A stretch of DNA of 64,000 nt from Enemella dayhoffiae (GCF_002250625.1 NZ_NMVQ01000044.1:107734-171733), one strand, 5' to 3'. Shown: positions 49,807 to 58,818, numbered from the stretch's first letter. Made by a program: numbers and translations. The notes: generated from the letters alone by a model not told the origin.

Positions 49807-51155
49807 GCAGCGCGATCCCCGCGGACGGCACGACCGCGGACCCGACCGGCAAGCCGAAGCAGTCGGTGAAGAAGACCCTGCTCGGGACCGGGCTCGGCAA
49901 TGCCCTGGAGTGGTACGACTGGAACGTCTACACCGCGATGAGCGCGTTCCTGGCGGCGCACCTGTTCGACAAGTCCGACCCGACTTCGGCGGTGCTGAGC
50001 ACGCTGGCGGTGTTCGCGGTCGGCTTCTTCGCCCGGCCGCTGGGCGGACTGGTGTTCGGCTGGATCGGCGACCGCAAGGGGCGCAAGTTCTCGCTGATGC
50101 TGAGCGTGGCGGCCGCCTCGCTCGGCTCGCTGCTGATCGGCATCGCACCGGAGTTCGGCACCATCGGCGTACTCGCCTCGGTCTGGTTGCTGGTGGCGCG
50201 ACTCCTGCAGGGCCTGGCGCACGGCGGGGAGTTGCCGTCGGCGCAGACCTATCTGGTGGAGGAGGCGCCGCGCAAGAAGCGGGGCCTGTGGTCCTCGTGG
50301 ATCTATGTCTCGGGGACCCTGGGCAACATGATCGCGCTCGGGGTGGGTGCGCTGCTGGCGACGCTGCTGAGCAAGGAGCAGATGTCGGACTTCGGCTGGC
50401 GGATCCCGTTCCTGCTCGGGGCGGCGTTCGGGTTCTATGCCCTCTATATGCGCAAGGGGATGGCCGAGTCGGAGACGTTCACCGAGGACGTGACCAGGAC
50501 CGACGAGCCCAAGGTGCCGCTTCTGAAGGACATTGCCGCGCACTGGAAGCAGGCGCTGCAGGTGATCCTGATGACCTGTGGCGGCACCGTCGCCTACTAT
50601 GCGTGGGCGATCAACGCCCCGGCGTACGCCCAGAACCAGTTGAAGATGGCGGCCGCGCCGGCGCTGTGGGTGGGCTTCGCCGCCAACGTGATCTTCGTGG
50701 CCCTGCTGCCGGTCTATGGCTGGCTGTCGGACAGGATCGGGCGCAAGAAGGTGGCGCTCTATGCCGTCTTCGGCTCGGCCATCCTGTTCATCCCGATGAA
50801 CGCGGTGCTGTCCAGTCAGCCGCTGTCGCTGTTCATCGCGATGGGGGTGATGTTGTTCGTGCTGTCGGCCTATTCGGCGATCGCCCCGGCGATGTATGCC
50901 GAGATGTTCCCGACCCGGGTGCGGACCGCCGGGGTCGGCGTACCGTATTCGATCTGCATCGCCCTGTTCGGTGGCACCGCGCCGCTGATCCAGCAGGCGC
51001 TGGTCACCCGCTATCCGACCCAGCCGCTGCTGTTCCCGATCTATGCGATCGTGCTGCTGCTGGTCGCGGCCGGGGCGATCTTCTCGCTGCGCGAGACCAG
51101 GGGGATCGATCTGGCCGAGCACCACCTGCCCGCGCCGGAGGACCGGGTGCGCTGA
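49803..51155 (+). CDS. MHS-family MFS transporter (metabolite:H+ symporter)
   Basis: The 450-residue protein has 12 predicted membrane segments and MHS landmarks: GTGLGNALEWYDWNVY at the first helix, FARPLGGLVFGWIGDRKGRK between helices 2 and 3, and LLQGLAHGGELPSAQTYL. Members take up organic acids such as shikimate, 2-oxoglutarate or aromatic acids. The start codon overlaps the amidohydrolase stop (ATGA), so they are translationally coupled. It may import the amidohydrolase substrate. Confidence 0.85.
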   Translation: MSSAIPADGTTADPTGKPKQSVKKTLLGTGLGNALEWYDWNVYTAMSAFLAAHLFDKSDPTSAVLSTLAVFAVGFFARPLGGLVFGWIGDRKGRKFSLMLSVAAASLGSLLIGIAPEFGTIGVLASVWLLVARLLQGLAHGGELPSAQTYLVEEAPRKKRGLWSSWIYVSGTLGNMIALGVGALLATLLSKEQMSDFGWRIPFLLGAAFGFYALYMRKGMAESETFTEDVTRTDEPKVPLLKDIAAHWKQALQVILMTCGGTVAYYAWAINAPAYAQNQLKMAAAPALWVGFAANVIFVALLPVYGWLSDRIGRKKVALYAVFGSAILFIPMNAVLSSQPLSLFIAMGVMLFVLSAYSAIAPAMYAEMFPTRVRTAGVGVPYSICIALFGGTAPLIQQALVTRYPTQPLLFPIYAIVLLLVAAGAIFSLRETRGIDLAEHHLPAPEDRVR

Positions 51156-51209
51156 CTCGTGCTGGGGCGGGCGCGGGTCGGCCGTGGCGTACGCCCCTAG
51201 GATGGCCGA

Positions 51210-51863
51210 ATGGCTGACGAGCTGCTGGTGTTCCTGCACGGGCTGGGGCAGACCCCGCAGAACTGGCAGGAGCAGGTCGAACAGCTGCCCGCCGATCTGC
51301 CGGCGGCCGCGCCCTGGCTGCGCGGGACCCGGCCGGGCGGGCAGCGCGAGTTCTCCGTCGCCGATGCGGTGAGTGAGGTGTCGGCGGTGCTGCTGCAGCA
51401 CGGCGCCCAGCGGGCGTACCTGTGTGGACACGGGCTGGGCGCGTTGGTGGCGCTGCACTGTGCGGTCCACGACGAGCGCGTGGCCGGGCTGGTGCTGAGT
51501 GCTCCGCAGGTGAACCCCCCGCGCTGGGCGATCGCTGCGCAACGGCTGGCCGTGCGGGCGATGTCGCGCCGACGGCTGGCCGAGCGGGGGATCGACAAGG
51601 GTGCCATGCTGCGGATGCTGGACACCCTCGCCGACGGCGAGGCGAACCCGCCGCTGCGGCAGATCTCGACCCCGGCCCTGGTGCTGGCCGGTGCCCGCGA
51701 CCGGGCCGGTTTGGCCACCGGGCGGCTGGTCGCCGCCGAGCTGCCGAACGCCCGGATGGAGTTGATGGACGGGGTCGGGGAGGCGCCGAGCGAGGCCCCG
51801 GCGCGGTTCAATGAACTGCTCTTCGGGTTCGTCGGTGAGCTGCGCGGCGGACGTCCTGCTTGA
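51210..51863 (+). CDS. Alpha/beta hydrolase-fold protein lacking its catalytic Ser and His
   Basis: The 217-residue protein has the fold opening LLVFLHGLGQTPQNW, then the elbow reads CGHGLGALVAL, where GxSxG is expected, so the nucleophile position is Gly. The late motif reads GVGEAPSEAPARFNELL, with Glu where the catalytic His is normal. The acid in AGARDRAGL is present. It is probably not a hydrolase, perhaps a binding or chaperone-like relative. It follows the MHS gene by 54 bases on the same strand. Confidence 0.7.
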   Translation: MADELLVFLHGLGQTPQNWQEQVEQLPADLPAAAPWLRGTRPGGQREFSVADAVSEVSAVLLQHGAQRAYLCGHGLGALVALHCAVHDERVAGLVLSAPQVNPPRWAIAAQRLAVRAMSRRRLAERGIDKGAMLRMLDTLADGEANPPLRQISTPALVLAGARDRAGLATGRLVAAELPNARMELMDGVGEAPSEAPARFNELLFGFVGELRGGRPA

Positions 51864-51866
51864 TTG

Positions 51867-51880
51867 TTACTCGCCAGTAG
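51867..51880. promoter_or_regulatory. TTACTCGCCAGTAG operator-like dyad
   Basis: TTACTCGCCAGTAG is a near-palindrome (TACT..../AGTA) 15 bases before the thioesterase-like gene. I recall similar sites upstream of actinobacterial fatty acid genes under TetR-type control. Confidence 0.4.
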
Positions 51881-51894
51881 AAGATGATGGCGGC

Positions 51895-52347
51895 ATGCGC
51901 TACACGCCGGCGACCCTGAAGTGGGGCATGCGGATCTGGCCCCCGTTCGTCGGGGCGGGGATCTTCGTCCGTGACATCGCGGCCGACTGGTCCTCGGCCA
52001 CGGTCGAGCTGCACCCGTGGAAGCTGAACGGGAACATCCACGGCACCGCCTTCGGCGGCTCGCTGCAGTCGATGACCGACGCCTTCCATGCGCTGATGCT
52101 GATCCACCGGCTCGGCCGGGGCTACAACGTGTGGGACAGTGCCGCCGAGACCCGGTTCCGCAAACCCGGGGTCGGGGTGGTCACCGCCCGGATGGAGCTG
52201 AGCGATGCGGACCTGACCCGGATCCGGGAGGAGACCGCCGACGGCGCCAAGGCACTGCCGTGGTTCGAGTTCCCGATCACCGACCGCTCCGGTGCGGTGG
52301 TCGCCGAGGTGCGCCGCCAGGTCTACGTACGCCGCCGGCGCGACTGA
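51895..52347 (+). CDS. DUF4442/hot-dog thioesterase-like protein
   Basis: The 150-residue protein has the DUF4442 pattern GNIHGTAFGGSLQSMTDAF and ends FRKPGVGVVTARMEL then ITDRSGAVVAEVRRQVYVR. This fold serves acyl-CoA thioesterases; the substrate is unknown. ATG 51895 is chosen; a 5' dyad lies just before it. The spacing to the dehydrogenase gene is 48 bases. Confidence 0.7.
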   Translation: MRYTPATLKWGMRIWPPFVGAGIFVRDIAADWSSATVELHPWKLNGNIHGTAFGGSLQSMTDAFHALMLIHRLGRGYNVWDSAAETRFRKPGVGVVTARMELSDADLTRIREETADGAKALPWFEFPITDRSGAVVAEVRRQVYVRRRRD

Positions 52348-52395
52348 GGCGTACCCGCTGGTCCGTCGGCCACCATGGCAGGAAAGACTGGGACG

Positions 52396-53184
52396 ATGAG
52401 CACCACCCCACACCGACGGATCCTGATCACCGGCGCCACCGGCGGCGTCGGCCTCACCCTGGTCGAGGGCCTGCGAGATGACTATGAGCTGGTCCAGCAC
52501 GGTCGCACCCCGAGGACCCCGGAGCAGGAGCGGGTGCTGCGCCGGGCCGACCTCGACGACGTCGAGCAGATGCTGGAGCTGATGGACGGGGTGGACACCG
52601 TGGTCCACCTGGCCGGCGCCGCATCACCGGAATCGGAGTGGCCGGACGTGCTGGACGCCAACATCGTGGGCCTGCGCACGGTGCTCGAGGCCGCTCGCCG
52701 CGGGGGCGTCCGGCGGTTCGTGTTCGCCTCCTCCAACCACGCCATGGGCATGTATGACCGCGACGAGCAGTGGCCGGTCTATGCCTCCCAGCCGCCGCGC
52801 GGAGATTCGCTCTATGGGGTCTCGAAGATCTTCGGCGAGGCCCTGGGGCGCTTCTATCACGACGAGTACGGGCTCGACTTCATCGCCCTGCGCATCGGGT
52901 GGCTCGTCGAGGATCCGAGCGAGTCCGAGGTGGACCTGCTGCACGCGATGTGGTTGTCCCCGGGGGATGCGGTGCGCGCGGTGCGCCGGGCGATCGAGGC
53001 GGAGGTGCGGTTCGGGCTCTACTACGTGATCTCCGACAACCCCAACCGACGCTGGGACCTGACCAACACCATGCTGGAGCTCGGCTATCGGCCGCAGGAC
53101 TCCTGGCCCGCTGCCGTCGGTGCTGCCGAGAAGGTGGTTGAGGGCGGCGCCCAGGCCCCCGACGACTGGCCCCGCGAGTCCTGA
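52396..53184 (+). CDS. NAD-dependent sugar dehydrogenase/epimerase (uronate dehydrogenase-like)
   Basis: The 262-residue extended-SDR protein has the NAD motif ITGATGGVGLTL, HLAGAASPE, the uronate dehydrogenase-like ASSNHAMGMYD and the catalytic YGVSK. Uronate dehydrogenases oxidise glucuronate or galacturonate to the aldaric lactone. Similarity to that family is by motif only, so other sugar substrates are possible. It stands between the DUF4442 and HAD genes on the plus strand. Confidence 0.75.
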   Translation: MSTTPHRRILITGATGGVGLTLVEGLRDDYELVQHGRTPRTPEQERVLRRADLDDVEQMLELMDGVDTVVHLAGAASPESEWPDVLDANIVGLRTVLEAARRGGVRRFVFASSNHAMGMYDRDEQWPVYASQPPRGDSLYGVSKIFGEALGRFYHDEYGLDFIALRIGWLVEDPSESEVDLLHAMWLSPGDAVRAVRRAIEAEVRFGLYYVISDNPNRRWDLTNTMLELGYRPQDSWPAAVGAAEKVVEGGAQAPDDWPRES

Positions 53185-53226
53185 CCCCCGGGCAGGCTGG
53201 TGGGCGGGGCGGGCAGACTGGGCAGC

Positions 53227-53898
53227 ATGGATGTGGCTGCGGTCGTCTTCGACCTGGACGGGACACTGATCGACACCGAGCAGCTGTGGGACGAGGTGCG
53301 CCGCGAGCTCGCGGCCGCCGACGGCCGGCCGTGGCCGGAACAGGCGACCACGGCGATGATGGGCATGTCCACCCCGGAGTGGAGCCGCCATCTGGTCGAG
53401 GAGGTGGGACTGCGGGGTACGCCCGCCGACGCGGCCCGGCGGACCATCGACGGGATGCTGGCGCACTATCACCGCGGATTGCCGGTGCTGCCGGGGGCGG
53501 TGGAAGCGGTGCGGCGGATGCACGCGGCGGTCGGGCTGCTGGGGGCCGCGACCAGTTCCCCGCGGGTGCTGCTTGATGCGGCGCTGGCCGAGCTGGGGGT
53601 GAGCGAGCTGTTCACCGCGACCGTGTCCACCGAGGAGGTGGCCGCCGGCAAGCCGGCGCCGGACGGTTATCTGGCCTGCTGCGAGAAGCTCGGGGTCGAC
53701 CCCGCGCGGGCCGTGGCCGTGGAGGACTCCGGCAACGGGATCCGCTCGGCCGCCGCGGCCGGGATGGCGGTGGTGGCGATCCCGCCGCACTTCCACCCGC
53801 CCGGGGCCGATGTGCTCGCTCTTGCCACCGTGCTGGAGGACCTGTCCGGGCTCACCGCGGAGCTGCTGGCGGAGTTACCGGCGCCGCGGCCCCGATGA
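53227..53898 (+). CDS. HAD-family phosphatase (beta-phosphoglucomutase-like)
   Basis: The 223-residue protein has HAD motif I FDLDGTLIDTE, motif II TSSPR, motif III KPAPDGYL and motif IV VEDSGNGIRSA, all complete. The helical cap between I and II is of the subfamily I (PGMB) type. The substrate is probably a small sugar phosphate. It converges with trmL, with a 47-base overlap of the 3' ends. Confidence 0.85.
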   Translation: MDVAAVVFDLDGTLIDTEQLWDEVRRELAAADGRPWPEQATTAMMGMSTPEWSRHLVEEVGLRGTPADAARRTIDGMLAHYHRGLPVLPGAVEAVRRMHAAVGLLGAATSSPRVLLDAALAELGVSELFTATVSTEEVAAGKPAPDGYLACCEKLGVDPARAVAVEDSGNGIRSAAAAGMAVVAIPPHFHPPGADVLALATVLEDLSGLTAELLAELPAPRPR

Positions 53899-54388
53899 AC
53901 CCGAGCTGACGCCACGCCTCATAGCCGGCGATCCCGGCGCTGGTGGCCAGATTCAGCGAGCGGCGCCCGGCCAGCATCGGGATCCGCACCCGGTCGGTGA
54001 TCCGTGGGTCGGCGAGCACCTCGGCGGCCAGCCCCGTCGGCTCCGGCCCGAACAGCAGGACGTCGCCGGGGGCGTACCCGATCTCGGTGTGGGTGCGCGC
54101 CCCGCTGGTGCTGAACGCGAACACCCGCGCCGGCAGGAGAGCGGCGTACGCCTGATCGAGGTCTTCGTGCACCGTCAGGCTGGCCAGGTCGTGGTAGTCG
54201 AGCCCGGCCCGCTTCAGTTTGGTGTCGGACAGCTCGAAGCCGAGCGGGCCGACCAGATGCAACTCGCACCCGATCGCCGCGGCCAGCCGGATGGTGGCGC
54301 CGGTGTTGCCCGGAATCCGCGGCTCGTGGAAGAGCAGCCGGATCGGGCAGCCGGGAAAGTCGGGAAGCTGGTTCATGATCACCGGCAT
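53852..54388 (-). CDS. trmL: tRNA (cytidine/uridine-34-2'-O)-methyltransferase
   Basis: The 178-residue SPOUT enzyme has RIPGNTGATIRLAAAIGCEL, LFGPEPTGL and IPMLAGRRSLNLATSAGI, the knot and AdoMet-binding motifs of TrmL. It methylates the wobble ribose of tRNA-Leu. Start ATG 54388 or the in-frame ATG 54376 are both possible. The gene overlaps the pseudouridine synthase stop by 10 bases (translational coupling) and converges with the HAD gene. Confidence 0.9.
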   Translation of the reverse strand: MPVIMNQLPDFPGCPIRLLFHEPRIPGNTGATIRLAAAIGCELHLVGPLGFELSDTKLKRAGLDYHDLASLTVHEDLDQAYAALLPARVFAFSTSGARTHTEIGYAPGDVLLFGPEPTGLAAEVLADPRITDRVRIPMLAGRRSLNLATSAGIAGYEAWRQLGFIGAAAPVTPPAAPR

Positions 54389-55302
54389 TGTCGCAGGTCA
54401 CGGCCGCTGACGAAGTGCCGGCGGCTGCCGTCGACCGGGTCGGTGAACTCCAGCTCGGCCGCGAGCAGCTGCAACGGGGTGGCGAAGTCGTCGACGTTGG
54501 TGTCCAGCACGTGCGGATAGAGCGGGTCGCCCAGGATCGGGACACCGAGGGAGTTCAGGTGCAGGCGCAGCTGGTGGGTACGCCCGGTGCGCGGGGTGAG
54601 CCGATAGCGGGCGCACCCGTCGAGCACCGCATCCAGCTCGACGCGGGTCTCGGCGTTGGGCTCGGCGTCGGGCACCTCGATGGCCTGCAGCGAACCTCGG
54701 CGCTTGACGATGTGTGACCGCACGGTGCGCGGGAGGGCGAGTCGGGGATCGTGCCCGGCCAGTGCCAGGTAGCGCTTGGTGACCAGCCGATCCTCGAACA
54801 TCCGCTGATAGGGGGCCCGCCAGCGGGACTCGGTGGTGAGCAGGACGAGCCCGGCGGTGAGCCGGTCCAGCCGGTGCGCCGGGCCCAGCTCGGGCAGTCC
54901 CAGCTGGCGGCGGGCGCGGACCACCACCGATTCGGTGACGTGGCGGCCGCGGGGGATGGTGGACAGGAAGTGCGGCTTGTCCACCACCACGATCCGTTCG
55001 TCGGCGTACCGGATCTCCAGCTCGAACGGGACCGGGGGTTCCTCGCGCAGCGCGCGGTGGAACCAGATGAAGGTGTGCGGGGTGTACGCCTCGGCCCCGG
55101 TGAGCGGGCGGCCGGTGGCGTCGACGAAGGCACCGTCGGTGAGCATCGCGTCGACCCCGTCCGCACCCAGCGGAGTGAGCCGGGCGATCAGGAAGTCGCG
55201 CATCGTGGACCAGCCACCGGGCGGTTCACGGCCCCGGTCGGGGGTGCGGACCCAGGCCGCCTGCAACCCGTTACGGGGCGGGAGCGGGGAGCGTGGAGGC
55301 AC
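54379..55302 (-). CDS. RluA-family pseudouridine synthase
   Basis: The 307-residue protein has the RluA catalytic motif GPAHRLDRLTAGLVLL with Asp in HRLDR, VVDKPHFLSTIP upstream, and RTGRTHQLRLHLNSLG near the end. It isomerises uridine in rRNA or tRNA; the exact target is not predictable. The GTG at 55302 gives PPRSPLPPRNGLQAA, which fits family members. It overlaps trmL by 10 bases. Confidence 0.88.
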   Translation of the reverse strand: MPPRSPLPPRNGLQAAWVRTPDRGREPPGGWSTMRDFLIARLTPLGADGVDAMLTDGAFVDATGRPLTGAEAYTPHTFIWFHRALREEPPVPFELEIRYADERIVVVDKPHFLSTIPRGRHVTESVVVRARRQLGLPELGPAHRLDRLTAGLVLLTTESRWRAPYQRMFEDRLVTKRYLALAGHDPRLALPRTVRSHIVKRRGSLQAIEVPDAEPNAETRVELDAVLDGCARYRLTPRTGRTHQLRLHLNSLGVPILGDPLYPHVLDTNVDDFATPLQLLAAELEFTDPVDGSRRHFVSGRDLRQCR

Positions 55303-55318
55303 GGAGCGAGACTAGTCG

Positions 55319-55343
55319 GGTGGCTTCGACAGGCTCAGCCACC
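55319..55343. repeat. GGTGGCT...AGCCACC hairpin repeat, copy 2
   Basis: Identical 25-mer to 21007-21031. It lies between the P-loop gene 3' end and the pseudouridine synthase start on the minus strand. Confidence 0.8.
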
Positions 55344-55354
55344 GTTTGACTGGT

Positions 55355-55945
55355 TCAGACCTTGGCGAGTTCGAGGTTGGCCAGAATGTCGGCGACGGTC
55401 TCCTCGGGGGTCTGGGTCGAGGAGTCGAGCCAGTAGCCGATCCGTGCGGTCTCCTGGCGCAGGGCGGCGTCCATCGCACCGGGGGAGAAGTAGACGTTGC
55501 CCGCCTTCTGTCGCTGCTCCTCGCGCCACTCCAGCGCGGACAGGCTGGGGGAGAGGACCACCAGGTAGCGTTCCGGTGTCTTCACCAGGTCGACGAAGTG
55601 GGCCAGTTCGGCGCCGATGATCACGTCCTGGACGATGGCGTCGAACCCGTGGGCGGCGTACTGGTCGGCGGTGGAGGCGGCCAACGCGTAACGCAGGTGC
55701 AGCTGGCGCTGCGCCTCGGGATCGGGGTTGGGGGTCATCTCCGCACGCCCGTTCACCACCATCCGGCGGAACGCGTCCCCCCGGACGTGCACCGAGCGTG
55801 GAAACTCCAGTGCGAGCAGCTCGGCGACGGTCGACTTCCCCGCAGCCATTGCCCCGGTGATGACGATGACGCGGCCGGCGTTGGTCGGGGAGTGAACATC
55901 CACATGGCCATTGTCAGTGTTCGAAGGTGAATTCGCGGTGACCAC
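55355..55945 (-). CDS. P-loop kinase-like protein
   Basis: The 196-residue protein has Walker A GAMAAGKSTVAELLA and the following VHVRGDAFRRMV, as in small-molecule phosphotransferases (chloramphenicol phosphotransferase/zeta-like fold). The C-terminus has an arginine-containing lid (EWREEQRQKAG). The substrate is unknown. GTG 55945 is the longest start; the first ~22 residues are polar and not conserved-looking, so a later start is possible. Confidence 0.6.
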   Translation of the reverse strand: MVTANSPSNTDNGHVDVHSPTNAGRVIVITGAMAAGKSTVAELLALEFPRSVHVRGDAFRRMVVNGRAEMTPNPDPEAQRQLHLRYALAASTADQYAAHGFDAIVQDVIIGAELAHFVDLVKTPERYLVVLSPSLSALEWREEQRQKAGNVYFSPGAMDAALRQETARIGYWLDSSTQTPEETVADILANLELAKV

Positions 55946-56056
55946 GTGCCGAATGGTGGAAATGTTTCGCGCCGCGGGGATCGGCTGGGGTCCAGGCGCT
56001 CCGGGGCGTACCGTGTGACGCGATCAGGCCGCCACGTCCAGAGCAAGGAGCCAGCC

Positions 56057-56506
56057 ATGAAGATCGCCGTCGGTGCCGACCACGCCGGATTCACCCTGAA
56101 GACCGAGTTGTCCGAGCACCTGCGCGGGCTCGGGCACGAGGTGATCGACGCCGGGACGAATTCGACCGAGCGCACCGACTATCCGATCTATGGGTCGCGG
56201 GCCGCGCGGCTGGTGGTGACCGGGGAGGCCGACTTCGGGCTCATCGTCTGCGGTTCGGGGATCGGCATCTCGATCGCGGCGAACAAGGTGCCGGGTGCCC
56301 GGTGCGTGGTGTGCACCGAGCCGTTCTCCGCCCAGATGGCGCGCCGGCACAACAACGCCAACATGTTGGCGATGGGCGAGCGGTTCGTCGGCGTGGACAT
56401 GGCCAAGGCGATCCTCGACGCCTTCCTCGAGGCCGACTTCGAGGGCGGGCGGCACGAGGGTCGGGTCGAGCTGTTCAGCCAGATCGAGCAGGGCAAGGAG
56501 TTGTGA
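56057..56506 (+). CDS. rpiB: Ribose-5-phosphate isomerase B
   Basis: The 149-residue RpiB has VGADHAGFTLK at the N-terminus, CGSGIGISIAANKVPG with the active-site Cys, and RRHNNANMLAMGERF. It interconverts ribose-5-P and ribulose-5-P in the pentose phosphate pathway. AAGGAG precedes ATG 56057. The stop overlaps the GTG start of the MOSC gene. Confidence 0.93.
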   Translation: MKIAVGADHAGFTLKTELSEHLRGLGHEVIDAGTNSTERTDYPIYGSRAARLVVTGEADFGLIVCGSGIGISIAANKVPGARCVVCTEPFSAQMARRHNNANMLAMGERFVGVDMAKAILDAFLEADFEGGRHEGRVELFSQIEQGKEL

Positions 56507-57180
56507 GTCCGGCCGCTGGCGGGGTGCTGCGCTCGCTGAACGTCGCGCAGGCCGAGCGCTCGCCCGCGGCCAGTGCCCGCACGGGGCTGACCGGGATCCG
56601 CAAGCGTCCGGTGGCTCGCTGCGAGGTGCGCGATCCGGGGTCCAAGGACCCGGCCCGGGGCGGGCTGGGCTCGGGACTGGTCGGTGACTTCATCGGGGAC
56701 CAGCGCCACCACGGCGGCGATGAACAGGCCGTCTATGCGTACGCCCGCGAAGACCTCGACTGGTTTGCCGAGCGGCTCGGCCGGACGCTCCCGGATGGGG
56801 TGTTCGGGGAGAACCTGACCACGGTCGGACTGGACGTGAACGGTGCACTGCTCGGTGAGGTGTGGCGGATCGGTGAGGTGGAGTTGCGGGTCACCTGCGG
56901 CCGGATCCCGTGCCGCACCTTCGCCGGCGAGCTCGGCCGGCGCGGGTGGGTGAAGGAGTTCACCGCGGAGGCCCGGGTGGGGGCGTACCTGGCAGTGCAG
57001 CGTCCCGGAACGCTGGTCAGTGGGGCGCCGATCGAGGTGATCCACCGACCCGGACACGAGGTCACCGTAGAGCTCTGGTTCCGCGCGGTGACCACCGAGC
57101 GTGGGCTGATGCCGCGGCTGGCGGCGGCCGGGGCCGACCTGCCGTCGGACACCCGCGCCGAGTTGCGGCTCCAGAGCTGA
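56503..57180 (+). CDS. MOSC domain protein (YiiM-like)
   Basis: The 225-residue protein has the MOSC core: GDEQAVYAYAREDLDWF, PDGVFGENLTTVGLDV and the conserved Cys in CGRIPCRTFAGELG. YiiM-type proteins use the Mo cofactor as a reductase for N-hydroxylated compounds; a sulfur-carrier role is the alternative. GTG 56503 is coupled to rpiB by a 4-base overlap. Confidence 0.8.
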   Translation: MSPAAGGVLRSLNVAQAERSPAASARTGLTGIRKRPVARCEVRDPGSKDPARGGLGSGLVGDFIGDQRHHGGDEQAVYAYAREDLDWFAERLGRTLPDGVFGENLTTVGLDVNGALLGEVWRIGEVELRVTCGRIPCRTFAGELGRRGWVKEFTAEARVGAYLAVQRPGTLVSGAPIEVIHRPGHEVTVELWFRAVTTERGLMPRLAAAGADLPSDTRAELRLQS

Positions 57181-57236
57181 CTCCTGATCGGCGCACCGCG
57201 GTGACCCTCTGGGGTGGTGCGTCAGCCGATGCACTC

Positions 57237-57288
57237 TTGATCGCCTGGTGCGATCAAACCCCTCTTTGATCTCCAAGGGAGATCAAAG
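57237..57288. terminator. Two GATC-centred hairpins between convergent genes
   Basis: TTGATCGC/GCGATCAA (57237-57244 with 57250-57257) and the perfect 11-bp CTTTGATCTCC/GGAGATCAAAG (57264-57274 with 57278-57288) lie between the MOSC and lactate dehydrogenase genes. They probably end transcription from both sides. Confidence 0.65.
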
Positions 57289-57306
57289 ACTGCACAGGTT
57301 GGGCGG

Positions 57307-58557
57307 TCACAGCTGGGCGGGGAGGCGGATGTGCTCGGGGCGCAGGTCGGCGACGCGGGTGACGCCGAGCAGTTGCAGGGTGCGGGTGAGTTCGGTCCGG
57401 AAGATCTCCAGGGCCCGGCGTACGCCGAGGTGGCCGCCGGCCATCAGTCCGTAGAGGTAGGCGCGGCCGATCCAGACCGAGTCGGCGCCGTGCGCGAGGG
57501 CGGTAGCGATGTCGGCCCCGCTCATCACCCCGCCGTCGATCGCCAGCTCGCGGTCCGGGCCGACCGCCTCACGCACCTCCGGCAGCAGCCGCAGCGAGGG
57601 CCGCGCGCGGCCGATCTGCCGTCCGCCGTGATGGGACAGCAGGACCGCGTCGGCGCCGACGCGGAAGGACTGCTCGGCGTCGGCGACCGTCTGGATCCCT
57701 TTCACCACGAGCTTTCCGGGCCAGGTCTCGCGCAGCCAGGCGACGTCGTCCCAGGTCACCGACGGGTCGAACATCTTGTTGATCATCTCGGCGACCGTGC
57801 CCTCCCAGTTGGCCAGCGAGGCGAACTCGAGCGGCTCGGTGGACAGCACGTTGACCCACCAGTTCGGGTGCGCGGCCATGTCGAGGAAGGTCTTCGGGCT
57901 CAGCCGGGGCGGGATGGTCAGGCCGTTGCGGACGTCACGCAGCCGGTTGCCGGCGACTGCGGTGTCCACGGTCACCACCAGCGACGAGTAACCGGCCGCC
58001 TTGGCCCGCTCGATCAGCTCGATCGAGGCCGGCCGGTCCTGCCAGAGGTACAGCTGGAACCAGTGCGGGCTCGGCCCGGCCACCTCGGCCACCCGCTCCA
58101 GCGGGGTGGTGCCCATGGTGGACAGGGTGTACGCCAACCCGGCCCGCCGCGCCTCGTGGGCCACCGCGGTCTCGCCCTCGTGGTTCATCATCCGGGTGAA
58201 ACCGGTCGGCCCGAGCACCAGCGGCATGGCCACCTGCTCACCGAGGACGGTGGCGGTCAGGTCGATCCGGGCGATGTCGTTCAGCACCCGGCCGGAGAAC
58301 TCCGCGGCGGCGTACAGGTCCCGGCAACGGGTGAGCGCCGACTCGTCGTCGGCGGCGCCGTCGGTGTAGTCGAAGACCGAGCGGGGCGTACGCCGCCGGG
58401 CCAGGTTGCGCAGGTCACCGATGGTCGCCGCCCGGGCCAGCCGCGCCTCGGTACCGATGGCCGGGGGCTGGAAGCCGAGCAGGGGGCGTACCTCGGACCA
58501 GCGGGGGAGCCGTCGCACGGGTGCGGGCGGACGGTCGGGCATCCGGGGTGTCGTCAT
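57307..58557 (-). CDS. lldD: FMN-dependent alpha-hydroxy acid dehydrogenase (L-lactate dehydrogenase-like)
   Basis: The 416-residue protein is of the LldD/glycolate oxidase family. It has [19 protein letters not shown] near the N-terminus, [21 protein letters not shown], the FMN-binding [12 protein letters not shown] and the catalytic His region SHHGGRQ (usual NHGGRQ). It oxidises L-lactate to pyruvate with electrons to the respiratory chain or O2. The residues after GGRQ (IGRARPSL) depart from the usual LDGAP, so substrate could differ. The length is slightly above the typical 380-400. It is monocistronic, divergent from rpsL. Confidence 0.85.
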   Translation of the reverse strand: MTTPRMPDRPPAPVRRLPRWSEVRPLLGFQPPAIGTEARLARAATIGDLRNLARRRTPRSVFDYTDGAADDESALTRCRDLYAAAEFSGRVLNDIARIDLTATVLGEQVAMPLVLGPTGFTRMMNHEGETAVAHEARRAGLAYTLSTMGTTPLERVAEVAGPSPHWFQLYLWQDRPASIELIERAKAAGYSSLVVTVDTAVAGNRLRDVRNGLTIPPRLSPKTFLDMAAHPNWWVNVLSTEPLEFASLANWEGTVAEMINKMFDPSVTWDDVAWLRETWPGKLVVKGIQTVADAEQSFRVGADAVLLSHHGGRQIGRARPSLRLLPEVREAVGPDRELAIDGGVMSGADIATALAHGADSVWIGRAYLYGLMAGGHLGVRRALEIFRTELTRTLQLLGVTRVADLRPEHIRLPAQL

Positions 58558-58607
58558 GCGGTGACCGTACTCCGTGGCTAGGATCGTCGTTTCCGGGTTC
58601 CCCTATT

Positions 58608-58636
58608 TTGACCCGCGCGCCGCGGCTGGGTAGTCT
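58608..58636 (+). promoter_or_regulatory. rpsL-rpsG operon promoter
   Basis: TTGACC (58608-58613) and TAGTCT (58631-58636) are 17 bases apart, leaving a leader of about 175 bases before rpsL. Confidence 0.65.
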
Positions 58637-58818
58637 TGTCCCTTGTGTTCGGCCTGCCCGAACCTTCGTGCGTGCCCCAGCGTGCCTTCTGGTGACGGGT
58701 GCGGCAAGCACAGCAGCGCCACGGCGTTGCACCCGACACAGACACGCCTCGACGAGCCTGCCGAATCGGCTCCGACGGGTTGCCACGCAAGACGACCAAC
58801 GGAAAGAGATAGCAGCCG

